Below, one piece after another: positions 1 through 5,569 of a stretch of DNA of 5,569 nucleotides; positions within the stretch are counted from its first letter, which is position 1; each line of letters starts with the position of its first letter. Made by a program: the position numbers and the translations under genes. The stretch is from Candidatus Aminicenantota bacterium. GTDB lineage: Bacteria; Acidobacteriota; Aminicenantia; Aminicenantales; JAFGBC01. Location of the stretch: contig JAFGBC010000113.1 of NCBI GenBank assembly GCA_016933355.1, positions 1-5,569 on the forward strand, in the 5' to 3' direction. The notes below the pieces were generated by a model, which saw only the letters and a list, made by a program, of their open reading frames with translations, was not told where the DNA came from and did no database searches.

Positions 1-329
1 GCCTCGAGCTTCTCCTTGAGGATGGGCGCGAAGGCGAAGAACTGCTGGAGCGTCGGACAGCCGTAGTCCGCGCAATGGGCGCAGGTCGCGACCTTGCGGG
101 CCTCCGCGCAGAGCCGGACGGCGCAGGTCGCGGCATGGGCGGAGCTGATCCGTTTCCCGGACGAGCAGCCGTCGCAGACGCACATCGCGGCCGTGACGTT
201 CTTTCCGCCGTACTGGACGCTCCACTGTTCGGCGGTCTTCTGGAGTCCGGCTTGGTCGTCGGCCTGGGTCGCGAGGTAGGCTTCGCAGGCGCCGCAATCG
301 AGGCCACAGTAGGCTTGAATCTTAGCCAT
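1..329 (-). CDS. DUF3795 family cysteine-rich protein (C-terminus beyond window)
   Basis: This frame is open from an ATG at 329 to the left edge (109 codons, no stop), so the protein is partial at its C-terminus. The N-terminus YCGLDCGACEAY (residues 7-18) is the hallmark opening of DUF3795 proteins. It is followed by CVCDGC (50-55), a C69/C74 pair, and CAHCADYGCPTLQQFF (83-98). Eleven cysteines (8, 12, 15, 50, 52, 55, 69, 74, 83, 86, 91) lie in closely spaced groups, which suggests zinc or Fe-S binding; the family's biochemical role is unknown. No signal peptide or membrane segment is visible, so it is probably cytoplasmic. The start is supported by an AGGGAG Shine-Dalgarno sequence and by an upstream promoter-like sequence. 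It is transcribed away from the gene debris to its right. The family assignment is confident; metal binding is inferred. Confidence 0.88.
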   Translation of the reverse strand, partial: MAKIQAYCGLDCGACEAYLATQADDQAGLQKTAEQWSVQYGGKNVTAAMCVCDGCSSGKRISSAHAATCAVRLCAEARKVATCAHCADYGCPTLQQFFAFAPILKEKLE

Positions 330-333
330 GATG

Positions 334-340
334 TCTCCCT
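334..340 (-). promoter_or_regulatory. RBS of the DUF3795 gene
   Basis: On the minus strand AGGGAGA lies 4 nt upstream of the ATG at 329. It is a clear Shine-Dalgarno sequence and fixes the start codon. Confidence 0.7.
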
Positions 341-358
341 CTGGAATGAGCATCTTAG

Positions 359-388
359 ATCTTAGGCCGGCCTGGGAACGGCTGTCAA
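359..388 (-). promoter_or_regulatory. Candidate sigma70 promoter for the DUF3795 gene
   Basis: Read on the minus strand, a perfect -35 TTGACA (383-388) is followed after 18 bp by TAAGAT (359-364, 4 of 6 to TATAAT). Transcription would start near 352, leaving a leader of about 20 nt that holds the RBS. A second copy of TAAGAT at 352-357 results from a tandem 7-mer (ATCTTAG twice on the + strand, 352-365), so the exact -10 is uncertain. The -35 lies inside the apparent + strand gene tail at 366-434. Confidence 0.45.
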
Positions 389-434
389 GAAGAACGAGAA
401 CGCCGCCGCCGTCCTGAAGCGCATAAAGAAATAG
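366..434 (+). pseudogene. Possible 3' tail of a lost gene
   Basis: After a stop at 363-365, 22 sense codons run to TAG at 432-434. They read GLGTAVKKNENAAAVLKRIKK at the end, a lysine-rich amphipathic tail typical of a protein C-terminus. Third positions are mostly G or C, as in the real genes here. No start codon or upstream coding sequence exists in this frame; the region to the left codes for DUF3795 on the other strand. I cannot name the parent family. The stretch is short enough that chance is possible, and it overlaps the candidate DUF3795 promoter. Confidence 0.25.
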
Positions 435-453
435 CCGGTCCGGCAGGCGCCGG
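434..453 (-). terminator. Weak hairpin-plus-T-rich terminator candidate after the BNR remnant
   Basis: Directly after the minus-strand stop at 454-456, CCGGC (453-449) and GCCGG (444-440) can pair around a 4-nt loop. A further CCGGC then leads into the T-rich stretch TATTTCTTT. The stem is only 5 bp and the T-run is interrupted, so this is a weak intrinsic terminator at best. It would fit the former end of the BNR gene. Confidence 0.25.
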
Positions 454-753
454 TCAAAGGGCCTTTTTGTAAAGGGACGCGCCGTCCGTTCCCGCGAAGA
501 GGGTCCGCGTCGCCGGATCCAGGCTCAAACCGAAGACGTTCTTGACGGGGAGACTCCCCGTGATGTCCGTCCAGGTCGCGCCGCCGTCCTCGCTCTTCCG
601 GACGCCCGCGTAGCCCGCGATGACCAGGCGGTCGCGCGCGGCCTGGTCGATGACCATGCTCGCGCCTTGGAATTCGCCGGCTCCTGGCCGGAGGCGCGTT
701 CGCGGAGGCTCGGGTAATCCGCGCGGTCTTGACCGCGCGTTCTGAGATGGCAT
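454..753 (-). pseudogene. 5'-truncated BNR/Asp-box repeat protein remnant
   Basis: The open frame runs 753 to 454, but only the part from about 666 to 454 looks coding. Residues 31-99 contain the strands of a beta-propeller blade, with VIAGYAGVRKSEDGGATWTD holding a perfect Asp-box S-x-D-x-G-x-T-W (residues 54-61, nt 571-594). Next come GLSLDPATRTLFAGTDGASLY and a short KKAL end, as at the C-terminus of sialidase/photosystem-II-stability-type BNR proteins. Residues 1-29 are Pro/Arg-rich, lack the G/C third-position bias and resemble no BNR blade. No Shine-Dalgarno precedes either ATG (753, or 657 for a 67-aa product). Full proteins of this kind have several blades, so this is best read as the last one or two blades of a decayed secreted protein. 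A short expressed ORF is possible but less likely. Confidence 0.6.
720..739. repeat. 20-bp GC-rich palindrome
   Basis: CGCGCGGTC-TT-GACCGCGCG is a perfect 9-bp inverted repeat with a 2-bp centre. It lies just outside the decayed BNR sequence and 47 bp upstream of the lipoprotein start. It has no T-run on either side, so a terminator is unlikely. Its centre supplies the TTGACC -35 element, which makes an operator plausible. Confidence 0.55.
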
Positions 754-758
754 ACGAT
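729..758 (+). promoter_or_regulatory. Candidate sigma70 promoter for the DUF4440 lipoprotein gene
   Basis: TTGACC (729-734, 5 of 6 to consensus) is followed after 18 bp by TACGAT (753-758). A better -10, GATAAT (756-761), is present but would need a 21-bp spacer. The predicted start is near 765, giving a short leader with the RBS. Small inverted repeats flank the start (CGATA/TATCG at 755-759 and 764-768; TCGAT/ATCGA at 766-770 and 772-776), and the -35 is inside the palindrome at 720-739. Confidence 0.4.
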
Positions 759-774
759 AATCCTATCGATCATC

Positions 775-782
775 GAGGAGGG
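775..782 (+). promoter_or_regulatory. RBS that selects ATG 787 over TTG 784
   Basis: GAGGAGGG ends 4 nt before ATG 787 but only 1 nt before the in-frame TTG at 784. The spacing favours the ATG, so the protein is 173 aa rather than 174. Confidence 0.7.
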
Positions 783-786
783 TTTG

Positions 787-1308
787 ATGAGAAGACATCC
801 TTTCATCATGGCTTTGATCCTTGTGCTCTGCCTGCCGATCGCGTGCCGTAAGCAGGGCGAAGATGCGACCAAAAAACCCGCGGTCGGAGTCGAAGCCGAT
901 ATGGCCGCCATCAACACGCTCCTCGACGATTGGGTCCGGCTCTATAACGCCGGGGACTTCAAAGAACTCGTCTCCGCGTTCTACGCTGAGAATGCGGTTC
1001 TCCTGTCGCCCGTCGAGCCCCCCCGCAGGGGTCGGGAAGATCTCCTTGCCGGGTATCAAAGGGCAAGCCTGCTCAACGACGAGCGAGTCGAGAGCAGCGT
1101 TATCAGAGACATTCGCGTGTCGGGCGAACTGGCGACGGCGTGGGGCTTTGATGAGGGAATCACGACGCCCCGCGACGGCGGACCCCCCGTCCGCTATCAG
1201 GTCCAATGGCTGATGGCCTTCGAACGGCAGGCGGACGGAGCGTGGAAGTGCCTCTACGAGATGTATGACGAGAGTCCCGGAGCGGACGCCGCCGAAGTGA
1301 AGGAATAG
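787..1308 (+). CDS. DUF4440/SnoaL-like (NTF2-fold) predicted lipoprotein
   Basis: A 173-aa protein begins MRR, followed by a hydrophobic stretch (residues 5-19) and LPIAC with Cys20. This is a signal peptide and a probable but imperfect lipobox (Pro at -3, Ile at -2, Ala at -1), so lipid attachment to a membrane is likely but not certain. After a short polar linker, residues 38-162 match the DUF4440/SnoaL-like pattern: a helix AINTLLDDWVRLYNAGDFKELVSAFYAENAVLLSP, then RGREDLLAGYQ, then the beta sheet (ATAWGFDEG, VQWLMAFERQADGAWKCLYEMYD). The NTF2-like fold is a cone with a central pocket. Relatives bind small ligands or act as isomerases or dimer partners, but no specific substrate can be inferred here. 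The gene is monocistronic, between a decayed BNR gene and the convergent ATPase gene. Confidence 0.85.
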   Translation: MRRHPFIMALILVLCLPIACRKQGEDATKKPAVGVEADMAAINTLLDDWVRLYNAGDFKELVSAFYAENAVLLSPVEPPRRGREDLLAGYQRASLLNDERVESSVIRDIRVSGELATAWGFDEGITTPRDGGPPVRYQVQWLMAFERQADGAWKCLYEMYDESPGADAAEVKE

Positions 1309-1311
1309 CCG

Positions 1312-1328
1312 CCGGCCTGGGACGCCGG
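1312..1328. terminator. Short hairpin between convergent genes
   Basis: CCGGC (1312-1316) and GCCGG (1324-1328) form a 5-bp stem with a 7-nt loop in the 37-bp gap between the lipoprotein stop and the ATPase stop. It could act for both directions, but neither strand has a clear T-run. The placement is more suggestive than the structure. Confidence 0.25.
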
Positions 1329-1345
1329 ACCGTTACCGCGCGGCC

Positions 1346-2047
1346 TCAGGCGATGAGGAGCGTCTTGGGGTCGAGCTTGAGAGGCAGGTCGCCGGCTGCC
1401 GGATGGTTGCGGTCCTTGACGACGCGCAACCGAACGTGGTCGGGCTCGGCGTGGAGCGTGATCAAGACGTCGATCGAGGCCAGGAAGTCCTGGAGGAGCA
1501 GGGGCGCGCCGGAGGCGTCATAGAGGGACCCCTCGCCGCGGAGGGAGGCCGAGAACCAGATCTCGAGCCCGAGCCGGCCCGCGAACTCCCGGAACTTGGC
1601 CAGGTCGGCGGGGCTGGACAGAGAGAAATCGTAGCCGTCGACGATGACGGAGTCGGCCGCGAAGCGGCCCATCGTGATCATAGCCTCCAGGCTCTTGAGG
1701 ACCTGCTCGGTCCGGGTTCCTTCCTGCTTGAAATTCATGATGACCCGGTTCTTGACGACATCGTCGTGGACCTCGAGCGGGGCTTCGGTCCGCAGCGCGC
1801 CGGCGATCTCGCGGAAGACGTCCTCGTACCAGGTGATGATGTAGTCGACCCGGCTCGCGTAGGAGACGTGGATGACGGGCTTGTCCTGGAAGAGCTTGTC
1901 GGTCGCGATCTGGACGAGGCAGGCCGTCTTGCCCACGCCCTTGGGCGAGGCCAAGACGCCGATCTGCCCTTTGCCCAGCCCGTCGTGGATATGGCGCTCC
2001 ATGGTCCGGATCGGGCTCCGCCGCGCGAATTCGGTTTGAACGGTCAT
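1346..2047 (-). CDS. RecA/KaiC/DnaB-like P-loop ATPase, function unknown
   Basis: A 233-aa single-domain ATPase. Residues 22-48 (DGLGKGQIGVLASPKGVGKTACLVQIA) are the strand-loop-helix of a KaiC/RadA/DnaB-type Walker A. Its first position is Ser34 (SPKGVGKT) rather than the usual Gly or Ala. Walker B is DSVIVDGYD (132-140) with Asp137. IWFSASLRGE (163-172) fits the following sensor-like strand. VVKDRNHPAAGDLPLKL (209-225) resembles the C-terminal K-x-R-N hairpin that contacts the neighbouring subunit's nucleotide in DnaB/RecA-like hexamers. No zinc finger, helicase N-domain or second ATPase domain is present, so it is neither RadA, DnaB nor a two-domain KaiC. No signal or membrane segment is seen. 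The start at 2047 has a perfect AGGAGG; the frame stays open further upstream, but only as a shadow of EF-G. It lies 29 bp downstream of EF-G and is almost certainly co-transcribed. The role is unknown; oligomeric nucleotide-dependent regulation is a guess. Confidence 0.82.
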   Translation of the reverse strand: MTVQTEFARRSPIRTMERHIHDGLGKGQIGVLASPKGVGKTACLVQIATDKLFQDKPVIHVSYASRVDYIITWYEDVFREIAGALRTEAPLEVHDDVVKNRVIMNFKQEGTRTEQVLKSLEAMITMGRFAADSVIVDGYDFSLSSPADLAKFREFAGRLGLEIWFSASLRGEGSLYDASGAPLLLQDFLASIDVLITLHAEPDHVRLRVVKDRNHPAAGDLPLKLDPKTLLIA

Positions 2048-2054
2048 ATCGTCG

Positions 2055-2060
2055 CCTCCT
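2055..2060 (-). promoter_or_regulatory. RBS of the ATPase gene, deciding its start
   Basis: AGGAGG on the minus strand lies 7 nt before the ATG at 2047 and within the 29-bp gap after the EF-G stop. It shows that the ATPase starts here and not at any ATG further upstream in the same open frame, which overlaps EF-G. Confidence 0.8.
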
Positions 2061-2076
2061 CGCTCGGGCCGTCCGC

Positions 2077-4164
<2,088 letters not shown>

Positions 4165-4173
4165 GGAAACGAA

Positions 4174-4179
4174 TCCCTT
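4174..4179 (-). promoter_or_regulatory. RBS of the EF-G gene
   Basis: AAGGGA on the minus strand lies 9 nt before the ATG at 4164. No comparable motif precedes the in-frame ATG at 4143 (Met8), so 4164 is the preferred start. Confidence 0.55.
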
Positions 4180-4215
4180 ATCAAATCGTTTTTTCGGATG
4201 GGCTTGGAGGGAAGG

Positions 4216-4238
4216 CCCGCGGGTCGAGCGTCCGCGGG
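4216..4238 (-). promoter_or_regulatory. GC-rich hairpin in the EF-G leader
   Basis: CCCGCGG (4216-4222) and CCGCGGG (4232-4238) are perfect inverted repeats with a 9-nt loop. The stem lies inside the roughly 108-nt leader predicted from the promoter at 4279-4307, about 50 nt before the start codon. No T-run follows, so it is not an obvious terminator. It may affect mRNA stability or translation, or be chance in GC-rich DNA. Confidence 0.35.
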
Positions 4239-4278
4239 GTTGACTCTCGGCGGCTGTGCAACCCGAAAAAGAGCTCTG

Positions 4279-4307
4279 AATATACAGGAAAACGCGGCGA
4301 AAATCAA
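4279..4307 (-). promoter_or_regulatory. Sigma70-type promoter of the EF-G/ATPase operon
   Basis: On the minus strand TTGATT (4302-4307) and TATATT (4279-4284, 5 of 6 to consensus) are separated by exactly 17 bp. This A/T-rich island stands out in otherwise GC-rich DNA. Transcription would start near 4272, leaving a leader of about 108 nt. It is the best promoter candidate in the window, as expected for a highly expressed elongation factor. Confidence 0.6.
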
Positions 4308-4386
4308 CTTCCGGGCCCTTTCGGCAGCCTTCGACGCCCGCCCGGCGGCGGATGGAGCGGTGGCTCGGGCGGCAGGAAGAAAACGC

Positions 4387-4415
4387 TTTTCAGGGCGGGG
4401 GAATCGAGGTAAGAT
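4387..4415 (+). promoter_or_regulatory. Weak candidate promoter for the KNH-repeat protein gene
   Basis: TTTTCA (4387-4392) and TAAGAT (4410-4415) are separated by 17 bp, each matching consensus at 4 of 6 positions. Transcription would start near 4422, with a leader of about 57 nt. The same TAAGAT -10 is proposed for the DUF3795 gene. Confidence 0.3.
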
Positions 4416-4464
4416 AAGCCCAAGATCAAAGAAAGATTGGCCGTCTTTGAACTCGATCACGCTT

Positions 4465-4469
4465 GGAGG
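4465..4469 (+). promoter_or_regulatory. RBS of the KNH-repeat protein gene
   Basis: GGAGG lies 9 nt before the ATG at 4479, with a second purine-rich run (AAAGGG) closer to the start. It supports the chosen start codon, which opens a typical signal peptide. Confidence 0.7.
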
Positions 4470-4478
4470 TAAAGGGTA

Positions 4479-5569
4479 ATGAAGCGTCTTTGTGTCGTGA
4501 TGGGGGTCTTCGGAATGTTGGCTTCAGGGCTTTGGCTCTCGGCGGGAATGCCCCGGACGGACGCCGGCGACCGTCCCCGAACGACGGTCTCGGGTCCGGT
4601 GCCGCCCTGTAGCATCGTCGTCCTTACCTCGCCGCGCGGGAACGAAATCTGGCCGGCGAACGCGACCCGGACGATCGCCTGGTATTCTTCGGAGACGACG
4701 GGGACCGTTACGCTCGAGCTCTTCCGTGACGGGACGCTTTTGGGAACGATCGCCGAAGGGATTCCCCTGAAACAGAACGCCTACGCCTGGAAAGTCGGCG
4801 TCCTCAAGGAGGGGACTGCTCCCGAAGGAGAGGGCTACAAGGTCAGGATCACCCTCGTCGGCGACAAGTCCGCTTCGGACATGAACGACAAGCCGTTCGT
4901 CATCGGGTCCAAGCCCGTCCTCAGGCTCCTCGCGCCCAACACGAACCTCGTCCTGGCGCGAGGGTCGAGCTACGCCGTCGCTTGGAAAGCCGTCGGGCTC
5001 GACGGGCTCTGCCGGCTCGAGTTATTCAAGGACGGGGTCCGGCAGGGGACGATCGCCGAAGATCTTCCCGTCGAGATTCCCTTTTACAACTGGACGGTCG
5101 GAACTCTCCTCGACGGCTCCGGAGAGACCCAGACGGGGTATAAAGTCCGGATCGTCGCCAAGGGCCGGGATCTGGCGGACTCCAGCGACAAGCCGTTCGC
5201 GATCGCCGACAAGCCCTTCCTGTCCCTGACCTCTCCCAACGGGGGCGAAGAGTGGACGATCGGTCAGACCTACAAGATCACCTGGGCATCGAGCCAGGTC
5301 AACGGCCTGTGCAGCCTCTTCCTCTATAAGAACGGGAAGCCGGCGGGCCCGATCGCCGAGGATCTCGAGATTTCGGACGGGTCCTACTCCTGGAAGGCCG
5401 TGGCCGACCTCGATGCATTCACTCCGCTCGGGTGCCTCGGCGACTATAAGGTCAAGATCAAGGCCCAGAGCATGAAGTTCTGCGACTTCAGCAACAGGAG
5501 GTTCGACCTGATCGAGGCGAAGGCCGAGATCGTCGACCGCGCCTGCGTCGATCTCTCCCGGATCCCGGA
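4479..5569 (+). CDS. Secreted protein with tandem Ser-Thr-rich/KNH-like (Kre9-type) repeats, partial
   Basis: The frame is open from ATG 4479 to the right edge (363 codons), so the C-terminus is missing. Residues 1-22 form a signal peptide: MKR, a hydrophobic core, and a likely cleavage after Ala22 or nearby. Three repeats of about 100 residues follow at roughly 46-142, 147-242 and 247-344. Each runs L-x-SP(N/R)G-x-E-x-W near its start (clearest in repeat 3: LTSPNGGEEWTIGQTYKITW), then LxLFxxG, G-x-IAE(D/G), a Tyr-x-Trp strand, GYKVRI-type strands and a DKPFxI close. This matches the Ser-Thr-rich/KNH-like beta-sandwich family (PF10342-like), common in bacterial exported surface proteins. Cys178 and Cys278 sit at equivalent positions in repeats 2 and 3. 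After repeat 3 the sequence changes (AEIVDRACVDLSRIP), so a different domain may follow. The likely location is the cell surface or outside the cell, with a binding or structural role. No catalytic motif is visible. Confidence 0.85.
   Translation, partial: MKRLCVVMGVFGMLASGLWLSAGMPRTDAGDRPRTTVSGPVPPCSIVVLTSPRGNEIWPANATRTIAWYSSETTGTVTLELFRDGTLLGTIAEGIPLKQNAYAWKVGVLKEGTAPEGEGYKVRITLVGDKSASDMNDKPFVIGSKPVLRLLAPNTNLVLARGSSYAVAWKAVGLDGLCRLELFKDGVRQGTIAEDLPVEIPFYNWTVGTLLDGSGETQTGYKVRIVAKGRDLADSSDKPFAIADKPFLSLTSPNGGEEWTIGQTYKITWASSQVNGLCSLFLYKNGKPAGPIAEDLEISDGSYSWKAVADLDAFTPLGCLGDYKVKIKAQSMKFCDFSNRRFDLIEAKAEIVDRACVDLSRIP
4614..5510 (+). repeat. Three coding repeats of about 300 bp
   Basis: The KNH-like units occupy about 4614-4904, 4917-5204 and 5217-5510. 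Identity persists at DNA level. The 14-mer cgacaagccgttcg occurs at 4886 and again exactly 300 bp later at 5186. The block acgatcgccgaag occurs at 4746 and 5049, with a near copy (cgatcgccgag) at 5350. This indicates tandem duplication of one domain unit, with repeats 2 and 3 closest in length and features. Confidence 0.75.

Larger units (their letters stand above)
4165..4478. other. Divergent intergenic region between EF-G and the repeat protein
   Basis: This 314-bp gene-free stretch holds the EF-G promoter, leader hairpin and RBS on the minus strand, and a weaker candidate promoter and RBS for the repeat-protein gene on the plus strand. A 99-codon open frame on the minus strand (4460-4161) crosses it. 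That frame has mixed third-position composition, overlaps the EF-G promoter and has no recognisable domain, so I do not call it a gene. Between about 4308 and 4386 I see nothing recognisable. Confidence 0.7.

Noticed and set aside
75..365. 96-codon + strand frame at the left edge
   Set aside because: It is antisense to the DUF3795 gene, whose cysteine motifs are unambiguous, and its product has no domain signature.
720..739. Palindrome read as an intrinsic terminator
   Set aside because: No T-run follows on either strand, and the 2-nt centre forces part of the stem open. The overlap with a -35 box fits an operator better.
763..1206. 147-codon minus-strand frame opposite the lipoprotein gene
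   Set aside because: The + strand protein has a signal peptide, RBS and DUF4440 pattern. The antisense product has no recognisable domain.

Overview
The window is GC-rich bacterial DNA with compact gene packing, strong GGAGG-type ribosome binding sites and a heavy G/C bias at third codon positions. It encodes a predicted lipoprotein, a secreted protein built from tandem Ser-Thr-rich/KNH-like (Kre9-type) repeats, a DUF3795 cysteine-cluster protein and an EF-G of the spirochaete/mitochondrial-like (spdEFG1/mtEFG1) type. This mix suggests a deep-branching Gram-negative lineage, with Aminicenantes/Acidobacteria-like groups as the best guess and Spirochaetes, Planctomycetes or deltaproteobacteria as alternatives. 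The taxonomic statement is inference only, since there is no rRNA or other marker to anchor it.

Left part (1-753). A DUF3795 zinc-ribbon-like small protein reads leftwards off the window edge from its own promoter. Next to it is a patch that looks like gene debris. A 3' gene tail on the + strand (366-434) faces, 19 bp away, the 3' tail of a BNR/Asp-box repeat gene on the - strand (454 to about 666). Both have lost their 5' parts.

Middle (754-1345). A short DUF4440/SnoaL-like (NTF2-fold) predicted lipoprotein is transcribed rightwards from a promoter whose -35 box sits inside a 20-bp palindrome. It ends 37 bp from the convergent neighbour.

Core (1346-4164, - strand). A two-gene operon: a full-length EF-G (695 aa, all five G motifs, domains I-V), then after 29 bp a 233-aa RecA/KaiC/DnaB-like P-loop ATPase with its own strong RBS. 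A good sigma70-type promoter (TTGATT-17-TATATT) lies about 110 bp upstream of the EF-G start, and its leader contains a GC-rich hairpin.

Right part (4165-5569). A 314-bp divergent intergenic region separates the EF-G operon from a secreted repeat protein on the + strand. This protein has a signal peptide and three roughly 100-residue KNH-like repeats, and it runs off the right edge.

No CRISPR array, tRNA, rRNA, IS element or intact defence system is visible. The least explained pieces are the ATPase paired with EF-G and the two truncated gene tails.
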